DNA of 64,000 nucleotides from the NCBI RefSeq assembly GCF_006170445.1, contig NZ_VCNA01000002.1, forward strand, positions 248,001 through 312,000. The letters are read 5' to 3'. Positions 1 to 7,886 of this stretch are shown one piece after another. The notes under the pieces are model-generated. The model was not told where the DNA came from. It did not search any database and was given only the letters and a program-made list of their open reading frames with translations. The stretch comes from Brevibacillus dissolubilis (GTDB taxonomy: Bacteria; Bacillota; Bacilli; Brevibacillales; Brevibacillaceae). Made by a program: the position numbers and the translations under genes. How positions within the stretch are numbered: position 1 is the stretch's first letter; each line of letters starts with the position of its first letter.

Positions 1-80
1 ATATACCCTTGAAATATGGAGATGAAGCTTCAACTTTCAATATTTCTTTTGGCCCATTTATTAGGGCTTGAGCCTGATTC

Positions 81-109
81 TTTACAGAAAGAATGATTCA
101 GTATAATAT
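81..109 (+). promoter_or_regulatory. Putative sigma-A promoter of the P450 gene
   Basis: TTTACA at 81-86 and TAATAT at 104-109 are separated by 17 bases, close to the sigma-A consensus. They lie about 90 bases upstream of the P450 start. An overlapping TATAAT at 102-107 would give a 15-base spacer and is less likely. Seen in sequence; activity is inferred. Confidence 0.45.
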
Positions 110-199
110 GAATACTTATGGTAACATGTATGATTTTTCCACTTACCCATGACAGTCATATGATCGCGCAATGACGCGGTACCAGGAGGATGTTAGTCG

Positions 200-1417
200 A
201 TGACAACCGAGTACAAAAATCTGCACAATCCGAAAATGCTCAACCCTGTCGAAGCCCTTCTCGACAAAAAAGTGAAGCTCGACCCATTCGAATATCTCAA
301 CCACGCGCGGGAGAACACCCCGATCCGTTTTGACGAAAAGCGTGACTCATGGGAAATCTTCCTCTATGAAGACTGTCAGGCAGTCCTGTTAGACCCGGTT
401 GTCTTCTCATCCCGCCGCTTTCCACCACAGATCCTGATCGCCCAATCGATGCTGTTCCTAGATCCACCCCGCCATACCCAATTGCGCAGTCTCGTGAGCA
501 AAGCGTTCACCCCCAAAATGATCGCCAACCTCGCTCCCCGCATCAAACATCAGGTCAACCTGCTGCTTGATCAGGTGGCTGAGCGTGGTGAGATGGATAT
601 CATCGCTGACCTCAGTGATCCGATTCCAGTCACGATCATCGCAGAGATGCTTGGTGTCTCCTCAGGGGATCGCAAGGTGTTCCGCACTTGGGCCTCCCGT
701 TTCCTGCAAAACGTAGAAACCACAGATCCGGATGAAATCTCCCGCCTCCTCGCCGAACAGAAAAAAGCGCAGGAAGAAATGGGTGAATACCTGACTCAGA
801 TGATCGCCACCCGCCGCCAAGACCCACAGGACGATGTGCTCAGCGAGTTGACCCAAGCCGAGATCGACGGCAAACGCCTGACCGACATCGAGCTTCTGGC
901 TTTCTGCAACCTGTTGCTTGCAGCGGGCAGTGAATCTACGACCAACCTCGTCGGCAATGCGATGCGCTGCTTCCTCGACTTGCCACAGATTCAGGAGCAA
1001 GTAGGCAACGACCTGAGCCTGATCCCGACAGCTCTAGAAGAATCGCTGCGTTACCGTCCGACCGTACCGTTGCTCAACCGCGTCGCTTCTCAGGATGTGG
1101 AGTTCAAAGGCCACCAGATCAAGGAAGGCCAAGGTGTGATCGCATGGGTGGCTTCTGCCAACCGTGACCCGCGCAAATTCGATACCCCTGATGAATTCCG
1201 TCTCGACCGCGCTACCAACCCACATCTGACACTCGGTCACGGTGTACACTTCTGCATCGGCTCCGCACTCGGGCGGATGGAAGGCCAGCTCATGCTCGAA
1301 GGTCTCCTCTCCCGCTTCAAAAACTTCACCTATGCCCCTGGCACAGAGCTTCAACCTGTACCAAGCCACTTGGTACACGGTGTCAAATCTCTGCCCGTGC
1401 GTTTTGAAAAACGATAA
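200..1417 (+). CDS. Cytochrome P450 (bacterial class, CYP107-like)
   Basis: A soluble 405-residue heme monooxygenase that would activate O2 with electrons from a ferredoxin or flavodoxin. The length is typical for bacterial P450s. The I-helix oxygen-binding stretch reads AAGSESTTN (residues ~241-249), the K-helix ExxR is ESLRYRP, and the heme-binding loop LGHGVHFCIG (~348-357) carries the cysteine ligand. The usual Phe at the start of that loop is Leu and the alcohol of the acid-alcohol pair is Ser. The start is supported by AGGAGG ten bases upstream. No redox partner lies nearby and the gene appears monocistronic, so the substrate cannot be told; fatty-acid or secondary-metabolite hydroxylation are both possible. 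Confidence 0.93.
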   Translation: MTTEYKNLHNPKMLNPVEALLDKKVKLDPFEYLNHARENTPIRFDEKRDSWEIFLYEDCQAVLLDPVVFSSRRFPPQILIAQSMLFLDPPRHTQLRSLVSKAFTPKMIANLAPRIKHQVNLLLDQVAERGEMDIIADLSDPIPVTIIAEMLGVSSGDRKVFRTWASRFLQNVETTDPDEISRLLAEQKKAQEEMGEYLTQMIATRRQDPQDDVLSELTQAEIDGKRLTDIELLAFCNLLLAAGSESTTNLVGNAMRCFLDLPQIQEQVGNDLSLIPTALEESLRYRPTVPLLNRVASQDVEFKGHQIKEGQGVIAWVASANRDPRKFDTPDEFRLDRATNPHLTLGHGVHFCIGSALGRMEGQLMLEGLLSRFKNFTYAPGTELQPVPSHLVHGVKSLPVRFEKR

Positions 1418-1433
1418 ACACACTCACATAAAA

Positions 1434-1467
1434 AAGAGACCCGGTTCCTATTCGGACTGGGTCTCTT
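1434..1467. terminator. Bidirectional terminator between P450 and diguanylate cyclase
   Basis: AAGAGACCC at 1434-1442 pairs with GGGTCTCTT at 1459-1467. A-rich sequence before and T-rich sequence after let it serve both convergent genes. It overlaps the last codons of the diguanylate cyclase gene. Confidence 0.7.
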
Positions 1468-2542
1468 GCTGTTTTTCGACCGTAATGGTCTGATTCCGAC
1501 CGTTGCGCTTGGCATTGTAGAGATAGGCATCTGCTTGTTCGAACAGGCTATCCTTGTTCATCCCTTCGCACGCTTCCGCAAGGCCGATACTGACGGTGAT
1601 CCGTCTTCCCTTCAATTCTTCGATGTCCATCTTGGCAATGTTGAGGCGAATCTGTTCTACCAATCGATAGGTCTGCTTCATCGTTTTGTGGGTGAACACG
1701 ACCACGAACTCTTCCCCGCCTGCCCGTGCAACAAAATCGTGCAACGATACGGTCTCTTTGATCTGCTGGGCGACATGACGAAGAACGATATCTCCCACCT
1801 GATGACCGTAATCGTCATTCACGGTTTTGAAATGGTCGATGTCGATGATCGCCAGTTGGACAGGCTGGCAATCCATCTCCCGCTGTTCCATCAGCTGTTT
1901 CAAATAGAGGTGAAAGGTGGCCTGGTTGTTCAATTGGGTAAGCCCGTCTGTCTTGGCCGCCTGCTCCATCATCATACTGTTGACCATCAGTTCATTGAGA
2001 TGCGTCAGAATTCGCGAACCGCGCCGCATGATCTGAATCGTAATCGAGCTTGCCGCTGCCATCATTCCAATGAAGGTGATAAAGTTGATAATCTCAAAAT
2101 CCAGCCTGTACGGCTCAAAAAAACATTGAATCCCAACGTATGTCAGCACACTGATAAACATACTGAAATATACTTTTTTCTCATCAAAATAGACACCCGA
2201 TGCAAAGATCGGGAACACAAACAGGGATTCTACCACCACAACCCTGTGATGAACCGTAGCAACCGTGGTCGCCAGCATGACGATAGCGGTCAGGATAATA
2301 TAAGGCTGCCACCTTTTGGGAGCAAGCAGATACACCAATTCGGTCAACAGCATAATCCCCGTCATCAGAATCAGGGGACCGACAATCAGATAGTTCCAGA
2401 AGTAATCCAGATTTTGTTCCGTATAAAACATATTAATCCTCGCCACAATCGTGGTCAGGATGATCATAAACCAGTTCAGGTTCAAAATTTTACGATTCCA
2501 GTTATCCTGCAACGGAAGGGTGTTAGCCGGTAGTTTAGTCAT
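1448..2542 (-). CDS. Membrane-bound diguanylate cyclase (GGDEF domain)
   Basis: Makes cyclic di-GMP from two GTP. The N-terminal ~180 residues hold about six hydrophobic segments forming a membrane sensor module. A C-terminal GGDEF domain follows, with the active-site loop AGGEEFVVVF and the upstream signature LTQLNNQATF. The GGEEF motif is intact, so the enzyme should be active; no EAL domain is present. The first possible codon (GTG at 2551) lies too close to the AGAGGT ribosome site, so the ATG at 2542 is preferred. It is monocistronic and convergent with the P450 gene. The stimulus sensed by the membrane part is unknown. Confidence 0.9.
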   Translation of the reverse strand: MTKLPANTLPLQDNWNRKILNLNWFMIILTTIVARINMFYTEQNLDYFWNYLIVGPLILMTGIMLLTELVYLLAPKRWQPYIILTAIVMLATTVATVHHRVVVVESLFVFPIFASGVYFDEKKVYFSMFISVLTYVGIQCFFEPYRLDFEIINFITFIGMMAAASSITIQIMRRGSRILTHLNELMVNSMMMEQAAKTDGLTQLNNQATFHLYLKQLMEQREMDCQPVQLAIIDIDHFKTVNDDYGHQVGDIVLRHVAQQIKETVSLHDFVARAGGEEFVVVFTHKTMKQTYRLVEQIRLNIAKMDIEELKGRRITVSIGLAEACEGMNKDSLFEQADAYLYNAKRNGRNQTITVEKQQETQSE

Positions 2543-2732
2543 AGTCGTCACTTACCTCTTCTGTCTTATAAATCAATTATTATTTATATACCACATAATT
2601 GCAGATTGAAAACGAGAATTTGTGTGAAATTTACACTTTATTCAGAAAAACAGGTTTGGATCACAGGATAATCCGTTGAGCGCGGGGTCTTTTCCTTTTA
2701 TTCCCTGCATGCATTTGCCATTACAAGCATTT

Positions 2733-2746
2733 CGAAATCGATTTCG
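2733..2746. promoter_or_regulatory. Perfect palindrome CGAAATCGATTTCG
   Basis: A 14-base perfect palindrome about 280 bases upstream of the barrel-protein start. Its half-site CGAAA resembles those of LacI-family operators. A regulator is not encoded next to it. Confidence 0.4.
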
Positions 2747-2934
2747 TAAACGTCTAAAACTGACCATCTCCCCTCCTGTTTTCTATGCCTGGACTGACTC
2801 CGACAGACAGATAAACTCGTGCCAACTTCCGCCAAAATGCTTGCTTCCCCACTCTTTTTCATTACTTTCACATAAAAAGGGATAAATTCCTATTATTACT
2901 TGTAAGAAATCTGAATAATGTGATAACATATGTT

Positions 2935-2963
2935 TGTAATCGTTTTCAGAAACCGTTTTCGTA
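2935..2963 (+). promoter_or_regulatory. CcpA cre-like operator pair
   Basis: TGTAATCGTTTTCA at 2935-2948 differs from the cre consensus TGWAARCGYTWNCW at one position. A second, weaker copy follows at 2950-2963. The position 60-90 bases upstream of a secreted carbohydrate-active-like protein suggests carbon catabolite control; this is inference from motif and context. Confidence 0.5.
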
Positions 2964-3023
2964 AATAAGTTGGTTCGCTTTCATTTCCTGTCATTGATTT
3001 TGAATTCAGGGAGGGTTTTTTTG

Positions 3024-4859
3024 ATGAAAACAAACAAAGCAAAGCTAGTCACCGTTCTTTCCTTGTGTGTTGGTCTTCTGTCCCCTGTAGCAGCTCCGAT
3101 CAGCCAAGTGGCCCATGCTGGTGCAGCAGAGAATACACTGGCTTCTGACCGCGCCTATGCATGGTTGAAGGCACAGCAGGACCTGACAACTGGTCATGCG
3201 CTAAGCGGTCTGGTCGACAGCTTCGATGACTGGTGGAACGCGACCGACCGTAAGCAGATCGTCTACACCTACGATCAGGCCGTAGCCGCGATTGCTTTCA
3301 TGGTCAAAGGAGACCGGGCGCGCGCCGAGCAGGTCCTCAATAAGATGGTGGCGATCCAAGACCCGGACGGCTCGTGGATCAACTCCTATTGGTGGAATGG
3401 CTACGGTGAAGAAATCCGCAAGCACGTAGGTCCTGTTGCATGGATGGCGATGGCCTTCATGACCCATGAGAAACTATACGGTGGTACTACATACCGCGCT
3501 CCAGCCAAGAAAGCGATGGACTGGATGGTCCAATTCAAAAAGCCGAACGGCGCCATCTCCGGCGGGAAAACCACATGGGACGCGAACGGGGCCTGGACCG
3601 ATGAAGTCTGGAGCTCCACCGAACACAACCAAGATGTCTACAACATTCTCAAATATTACGCCAATGTCTTCCCTGACCGCACCACCACCTACAATGATGC
3701 CGCCAACGGGGTCAAGAGCTTCCTTGACAATGTCGTCTGGGATGACAGCAAAAAGAGATGGCGCGGCGGCTGGAAAAACAATACCAACCTGATCGACCCT
3801 GCCGTCCCGCTCGACGTCAATCCATGGGGCGTGCTGGCTCTCGGGTTGACGGGGACCCGCAGCTACAAGGATTCACTCGCCTATGTCGATAACGCCAATG
3901 GCAGTGGAACCGTCGACAGCCCCAAATACGTACACTCCCTCACCTATGACGGCTCTGGTCAGCTGCTCACCGCTTATGACTTCGACTGGCAATACGACTG
4001 CGCGAACGCCTACGACCAGAACGGCAATCCGATCGGGCAAAAATGCGCAGATGTCTGGTTCGAAGGCTCCGCATTCATGTCGCTTGCCCACTATATGAAC
4101 GGCAACACAGCGAAAGCGGATTCGATCATCACCGAGATCATGAAAAAGCAAGGTACCAGCGGCTCTCTCTACGGCGGTGTGCCTTACTCGCTCAAAGGCT
4201 CCAACAACAGCTATTGGCGCATGGCGATGGAAAACTGCGTATCAAGCACAGGCTGGCTGATCATCGCGGCGCACCGTTTTAACCCATTCACCGGCTCTTA
4301 TCTGACCGGTGGCGGCGGTGGTGGTGGCACGACTCCTCCTCCGACCACAGCCAATACTCTCTATCTGCGTGACGGTGCCTCTTCCACTGTCCAAGGAACA
4401 CTGTCTGCCACAGCAGGTAGCTCTGCCAATACCGATACCATCGCCTCTGCGGGTGGCGGCAACTATGACGGAACCGTCCGCAATGCCAATGTCTACGTGA
4501 TCAGTGGTCTCAACGGCACATACGACAGCACCAAATCCACTCAGTTCAATCTCTTCATCGACTCTGGCAGCGCGATTGCCAACGGCCTGCAAGCGAAAGT
4601 TTCGTATGATTTCAACGGGGATAACGTCTATGACCGTGCAGAGACGTTCAATTATTTTGCCACTGATGATGTGACAGGCTGGCAGAACTATTCCCAAGGC
4701 TCTGGCTTGAAATCTTCCAGCGGGTCATTCGCCAACCTGTCGAATGGTAAGGTAAAAGTAGAGATCTGGAGCGCCATCGGTAATGCCAACAGCACGGTGA
4801 GAACGGATGCGACGAGCACGCAGGGGTCGCAGTCTAAGCTTGTAATCCCGTATAAGTAA
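3024..4859 (+). CDS. Secreted (alpha/alpha)-toroid protein, probable polysaccharide-degrading enzyme, with C-terminal beta domain
   Basis: A 611-residue exported protein. It begins with a signal peptide (MKTNKAKLV... hydrophobic core, cleavage near AHAGA). The ~400-residue helical-barrel-like domain is rich in Trp and Tyr with repeated WM-F, W-D and G-W motifs, as in glycoside hydrolases and lyases with an (alpha/alpha)6 fold. A Gly7-Thr-Pro linker and a ~145-residue beta-rich domain, possibly carbohydrate binding, follow. The start at 3024 is chosen because GGGAGG lies just upstream and it gives a clean signal peptide; an earlier in-frame ATG at 2970 has no ribosome site. Cre-like sites lie upstream. 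I do not recognise the exact family, so the substrate is unknown. Confidence 0.7.
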   Translation: MKTNKAKLVTVLSLCVGLLSPVAAPISQVAHAGAAENTLASDRAYAWLKAQQDLTTGHALSGLVDSFDDWWNATDRKQIVYTYDQAVAAIAFMVKGDRARAEQVLNKMVAIQDPDGSWINSYWWNGYGEEIRKHVGPVAWMAMAFMTHEKLYGGTTYRAPAKKAMDWMVQFKKPNGAISGGKTTWDANGAWTDEVWSSTEHNQDVYNILKYYANVFPDRTTTYNDAANGVKSFLDNVVWDDSKKRWRGGWKNNTNLIDPAVPLDVNPWGVLALGLTGTRSYKDSLAYVDNANGSGTVDSPKYVHSLTYDGSGQLLTAYDFDWQYDCANAYDQNGNPIGQKCADVWFEGSAFMSLAHYMNGNTAKADSIITEIMKKQGTSGSLYGGVPYSLKGSNNSYWRMAMENCVSSTGWLIIAAHRFNPFTGSYLTGGGGGGGTTPPPTTANTLYLRDGASSTVQGTLSATAGSSANTDTIASAGGGNYDGTVRNANVYVISGLNGTYDSTKSTQFNLFIDSGSAIANGLQAKVSYDFNGDNVYDRAETFNYFATDDVTGWQNYSQGSGLKSSSGSFANLSNGKVKVEIWSAIGNANSTVRTDATSTQGSQSKLVIPYK

Positions 4860-4883
4860 GCTGTTGATCATTGAGTTAGCATG

Positions 4884-4944
4884 AAAAGGGCTTGAGTCAT
4901 GACAGAAGGTTTACCTCCCTGTCTGCTCAATCCCTTTTTCGTTT
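4884..4944 (+). terminator. Terminator of the barrel-protein gene
   Basis: AAAAGGGCTTGAG at 4884-4896 pairs with CTCAATCCCTTTT from 4926, with one mismatch, followed by a short T run. The 3' arm lies inside the end of the convergent merR gene. Confidence 0.5.
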
Positions 4945-5309
4945 TCTTCTTCCATCGCTTTGTAGAGAGTGATTTTCTTCTCGATTTCGTTCATGTTTTT
5001 CTGAAGCTCCTGGATTTGTGCATTCACTTTGCTTTGGTGTGCCTCTAACATGTGGCGCCTTGCATGGATCGTCGACGCCCCCAACCGCCGCAAGTCTGAG
5101 TACTGCTTGATCTCGCTGATTGGCATCCCCATTCCACGTAGACAGACGATGAACTCAATCCATAGAATATCCGCTTCCGAGTACCGGCGATACCTGTTCT
5201 GGTCACGGGTAACACCTTCCAGCAATCCGATTTTTTCATAGTAGCGCAGCGTGTGTACCGTAAGTCCTGTTCGACTGGCAATTTGTTGAATCGTTCGTGT
5301 ATTTTCCAT
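4911..5309 (-). CDS. MerR-family regulator, AdhR-like (aldehyde/thiol stress)
   Basis: A 132-residue activator of the MerR family. An N-terminal winged helix (IQQIASRTGLTVHTLRYYEK) is followed by a coiled coil rich in Glu, Lys and Gln. Cys56 in the segment FIVCLRGMGM sits where the redox-sensing cysteine of Bacillus subtilis AdhR is found, which responds to formaldehyde and methylglyoxal. The start at 5309 (MENTRTI) is preferred over the upstream ATG at 5354, because that would run through the operator palindrome. It is divergent from a carboxymuconolactone-decarboxylase-like gene, paralleling the adhR/yraC neighbourhood; that it regulates this gene is inferred from the promoter layout. Confidence 0.85.
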   Translation of the reverse strand: MENTRTIQQIASRTGLTVHTLRYYEKIGLLEGVTRDQNRYRRYSEADILWIEFIVCLRGMGMPISEIKQYSDLRRLGASTIHARRHMLEAHQSKVNAQIQELQKNMNEIEKKITLYKAMEEENEKGIEQTGR

Positions 5310-5338
5310 ATTTTGATCATAGCAGATATAAAAAAGGT

Positions 5339-5369
5339 TTGCTATAGAGTGCACTCTAATGTGTAGGAT
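5339..5369 (+). promoter_or_regulatory. MerR-type promoter with 19-base spacer and palindromic operator
   Basis: The -35 TTGCTA (5339-5344) and -10 TAGGAT (5364-5369) are separated by 19 bases, the overlong spacing that MerR activators correct by distorting DNA. The spacer begins with a perfect palindrome TAGAGTGCACTCTA (5345-5358). It drives the gene at 5412, and probably autoregulates merR on the other side. Confidence 0.8.
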
Positions 5370-5411
5370 GATCCTACTCTCATTTATTACGAATGATTAG
5401 GAGGAATCAAA

Positions 5412-5804
5412 ATGATAACAGAACGCTACCAACGTGGATGGGAAAAGCTGATGGAAGTGGACGGAACAGGCGGGGAACGTGTGATTGAATCCCTGCAAGA
5501 CATCGCCCCTGATCTAGGCAGGTATGTGGTGGAGTTTGGCTTTGGAGACATCTACTCCAGAGACGGTCTGGATCTAAAACAACGACAGTTGGTAACCATC
5601 GCCTCGCTCACGACCCAAGGCGGTTGCGAACCGCAGTTGACTGTTCATCTTAACGCAGCGCTGAATGTGGGGCTTACTCCGAAAGAAATCATCGAAGCGA
5701 TCATGCATTGCTGCCCCTATACAGGCTTTCCGCGTGTGTTGAATGCGATGTTGACAGCGAAGTGTGTTTTTCAAGAACGGAATGTATCGGAGTTACAGGG
5801 ATAA
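5412..5804 (+). CDS. Carboxymuconolactone decarboxylase family protein (YraC/YurZ-like)
   Basis: A 130-residue single-domain protein of the AhpD/CMD alpha-helical family. The central block LKQRQLVTIASLTTQGGCEP, followed by LTVHLNAALNVGLTPKEIIE, is typical, as is the C-terminal ending on VLNAMLTAK. The Cys and His of the central helix (GGCEPQLTVH) fit a thiol-based reaction or peroxidase-relay role, although the exact function of these homologues is not settled. AGGAGG precedes the ATG. Transcribed from the MerR-type promoter at 5339-5369, so probably induced by reactive aldehydes or thiol stress. Confidence 0.85.
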   Translation: MITERYQRGWEKLMEVDGTGGERVIESLQDIAPDLGRYVVEFGFGDIYSRDGLDLKQRQLVTIASLTTQGGCEPQLTVHLNAALNVGLTPKEIIEAIMHCCPYTGFPRVLNAMLTAKCVFQERNVSELQG

Positions 5805-5810
5805 GGTTAC

Positions 5811-5840
5811 GGCCTGATGACACGTGCATCAGGCCTTCTT
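5811..5840. terminator. Bidirectional terminator
   Basis: GGCCTGATG (5811-5819) pairs perfectly with CATCAGGCC (5827-5835), followed by a T-rich run. It overlaps the 3' end of the formate/nitrite channel gene and serves both convergent genes. Confidence 0.6.
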
Positions 5841-6611
5841 CTCCACCCCTCTGATATACGCCACCCAATAAATCATCGAGACAAATACAGTCCCGCCAAT
5901 CGCATTCCCAATCCATACCGGGATAAAATTCGCCAGCCAGTCCCCCCATGTAGCCTGTCCTGCAAAAATCGCCGCCGGAATCAGAAACATATTGGCCACG
6001 ACGTGCTGAAAGCCGATCGCGACGAAGCCCATGATCGGGAACCAGATGGCTATTATTTTTCCACCAATCGAATCGGCCGCATATGACATCCACACCGCCA
6101 AGGCGACCATCCAGTTACAGCCGATACCAGAGATGAGGGACTGGACGAAATTCTCCTCCAGCTTGGCATGGGTGATCGCCGTCGTCTTCGCGAGGAACGG
6201 GCCTGTTTCTGTTAGTCCGACGAGATGCCCGAAGAAATACGCGACGAATAACGCCCCGAGAAAATTGGTCAGCGTAATCCAGAACCAGTTGTGCAGCAGA
6301 CGGCCTACCGTGATTTTTTTCGCCAAAGCGGCCATGCTGACAGCCATCATGTTGCCTGTCAGGAGTTCGCCCCCCGCGATGACCACGAGAATCAGACCTA
6401 CCGGAAAAACAGCGGCCCCGAGAAAACTGGCGAAGCTCCCCCACTCCTTCGGGACATTCCCGATGACGCGGATGTCCAACAGAAACCCCAGTGCGATAAA
6501 AGCGCCTCCCAAAAATCCCAAGACCAGCATCGCCGGTAACGGTAAATGGGCCTTTCGCGTGCCTGCATCGATGGCGATCTCAGCCACCCGCTGCGGTGTA
6601 TGGTAGGACAT
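5829..6611 (-). CDS. Formate/nitrite transporter family channel (FocA/NirC)
   Basis: A 260-residue pentameric channel protein of the inner membrane that moves formate, nitrite or a related small anion. Six membrane segments are visible. Family marks include FLGGAFIALGFLL near the N terminus, GGELLTGNMM (the first re-entrant region) and VALAVWMSYAADSIGGKI. The channel His region of the family is not obvious in GFQHVVANMFLIP but a His is present there. It is monocistronic. Nitrite is an attractive substrate given the nitrate operon 45 kb away, but no FNR-like box is seen upstream, so the assignment between formate and nitrite is open. Confidence 0.88.
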   Translation of the reverse strand: MSYHTPQRVAEIAIDAGTRKAHLPLPAMLVLGFLGGAFIALGFLLDIRVIGNVPKEWGSFASFLGAAVFPVGLILVVIAGGELLTGNMMAVSMAALAKKITVGRLLHNWFWITLTNFLGALFVAYFFGHLVGLTETGPFLAKTTAITHAKLEENFVQSLISGIGCNWMVALAVWMSYAADSIGGKIIAIWFPIMGFVAIGFQHVVANMFLIPAAIFAGQATWGDWLANFIPVWIGNAIGGTVFVSMIYWVAYIRGVEKKA

Positions 6612-6722
6612 GAACGATCCACTCCCTCGTCAGATACAGTTAGGAGTAGGTTTCCAAAGCTTTCCCGGTACTATTCCTGCGTGCGGGCAGGCTATTCATC
6701 GTGTATGGCAGGTAGGTATCTG

Positions 6723-6925
6723 TCAAACGGTTATCTCCAGCAAATCATGGGCGACAATCACTTCACCACTGCGGAACACTTCACTTGCTTCCTGATATAC
6801 CTGCTCCACATCAATTCCCGGCAAAAAGTGCGTCAAGACCAGCTTCTTCACACCCGCCGATACAGCTGTATGGGCCGCTTGTGCCGGTGTGCAATGCTCT
6901 TTCTGGAGGTTATCCCAGATCTTCT
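6723..6925 (-). pseudogene. C-terminal remnant of an MBL-fold metal-dependent hydrolase
   Basis: About 66 codons read KIWDNLQKEHCTPAQAAHTA and continue with VSAGVKKLVLTHFLPG, then end at a stop at 6723. This matches the C terminus of ribonuclease-Z-like metallo-beta-lactamase-fold hydrolases, including the LTHFLP metal-ligand histidine region. The whole N-terminal HxHxDH part is missing. Upstream, the frame runs into the nitroreductase terminator hairpin, so this is a broken gene whose 5' part was lost, probably when the nitroreductase segment came in. No ribosome site or start is present. Confidence 0.7.
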
Positions 6926-6937
6926 TAAAGTTAAAGA

Positions 6938-6967
6938 CGGCAGAATCTTCATGAGGATTCTGCCGTT
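6938..6967 (-). terminator. Terminator of the nitroreductase gene
   Basis: A perfect 11-base-pair stem, ACGGCAGAATC (6938-6948) with GATTCTGCCGT (6957-6967). On the minus strand a T-rich stretch follows. It lies between the nitroreductase stop and the hydrolase remnant. Confidence 0.65.
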
Positions 6968-6990
6968 GCCCTATGTTTGACCTGTCTGCC

Positions 6991-7665
6991 TTACTTAATC
7001 CACTGTACGACTTGATCCATGCTGCGTCTGGTCTTCGGACGTTCCGGATCATTCTCCCGATAGCCGAATGCGACCATGACTGTTGCGTCAAACGCTCCAT
7101 TCTCGAGCAGTCCCTCTTTTTCCAACAGCTCGTGTACACGGTCAAAATGGTAGCCTTCAATCGGGCAAGAATCAATCCCAATCTGAGCCGCCGCCGTCAT
7201 CATATTGCCGAGGGCGATGTAGCATTGTTTACCGGCCCAGTCGAACAGAGTGCGGTCACGCTCGAACAAGCGCTGGTCATTTTCCTGGAATTCTCTGTAG
7301 CGATCCATCAGAGTTGCGAGTACATCATCTGGTACCTGCTTCACATTCTTTTGCAAATCCAGTACATACTCGGAGTCAAATCTGGCATTGCGTCTGGCGA
7401 GAATGATGACAAAATGGCTGGCGGTACGAAGCTGTCCCTGTGCGCCCCATGCTACTTCACGGAGTTTTTCTCTCAGCTCTTGGTTCTGCACCACGAGGAA
7501 CTTCCATGGTTCATAGCCGACAGAGCTTGGGGAGAGTCTGCCTGTTTCTAAGATGAATTCAAAATCCTCATCGGAGATTTTTTTCGTCGGGTCAAATACC
7601 TTGGTGGCATGCCGGAACCTGTAGGCATCCAGAATTTCTTGTTTTTTCGCTGTATGATCCGTCAT
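6991..7665 (-). CDS. NAD(P)H-dependent nitroreductase family oxidoreductase (NfsB-like)
   Basis: A 224-residue FMN flavoprotein that would reduce nitroaromatics, quinones or other electrophiles with NAD(P)H as a homodimer in the cytoplasm. The N-terminal FMN-binding signature (RHATKVFDP, then LSPSSVGYEPWKFLVV) and the C-terminal MVAFGYRENDP are typical. The start at 7665 is the ATG downstream of a near-perfect sigma-A promoter at 7706-7733. Monocistronic with its own terminator. An inverted repeat by the -35 box (7734-7751) could bind a stress regulator of the HxlR or MarR type, but no regulator gene adjoins it. Confidence 0.9.
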   Translation of the reverse strand: MTDHTAKKQEILDAYRFRHATKVFDPTKKISDEDFEFILETGRLSPSSVGYEPWKFLVVQNQELREKLREVAWGAQGQLRTASHFVIILARRNARFDSEYVLDLQKNVKQVPDDVLATLMDRYREFQENDQRLFERDRTLFDWAGKQCYIALGNMMTAAAQIGIDSCPIEGYHFDRVHELLEKEGLLENGAFDATVMVAFGYRENDPERPKTRRSMDQVVQWIK

Positions 7666-7705
7666 ATTTGCTCATCCTTTTGTGCTGGAGTAGTTGATGT
7701 GATTT

Positions 7706-7751
7706 ATTATATCGGTAATTCTAGATATGTCAATTTACCTTTTTGGGTAAA
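7706..7751 (-). promoter_or_regulatory. Consensus sigma-A promoter of the nitroreductase gene with upstream inverted repeat
   Basis: Minus-strand TTGACA (7733-7728) and TATAAT (7711-7706) are separated by 16 bases; both hexamers are perfect. Next to the -35 is the inverted repeat TTTACC/GGTAAA (7734-7739 and 7746-7751), a possible repressor site. A promoter this strong in front of a nitroreductase usually needs repression; that last point is inference. Confidence 0.75.
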
Positions 7752-7824
7752 AGTGTCATTCTGGTGTAGTTCCCTTGAAGTATGCTTGTTTGAGTTCCTA
7801 ACTATGTAAGATCAGGGTGCGTAC

Positions 7825-7863
7825 ATAGAAAAACCCCTGCCTGCCATACTGCACAGGAGGGGC
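7825..7863 (-). terminator. Terminator of the PPC-domain secreted protein gene
   Basis: On the minus strand, an imperfect GC-rich hairpin (CCCCT...AGGGG arms, ~7833-7862) is followed by a run of five T. Confidence 0.5.
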
Positions 7864-7886
7864 TGGGAATCCGCTTTGCTTACCGA

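Larger units (their letters stand above)
2543..3023. other. 481-base intergenic control region upstream of the secreted barrel protein
   Basis: No convincing gene is seen; a 69-codon open frame at 2676-2885 lacks a ribosome site and looks fortuitous. The region is AT-rich and contains a perfect 14-base palindrome (2733-2746) and two CRE/LacI-type operator-like sites (2935-2963), listed separately. Confidence 0.6.

Noticed and set aside
1466-2533. 355-codon open frame opposite the first diguanylate cyclase gene
   Set aside because: A shadow frame; the minus strand codes for an intact GGDEF protein with a start and promoter context.
2676-2885. 69-codon open frame in the region upstream of the secreted barrel protein
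   Set aside because: No ribosome site, biased composition and it crosses the palindrome at 2733-2746; treated as non-coding.
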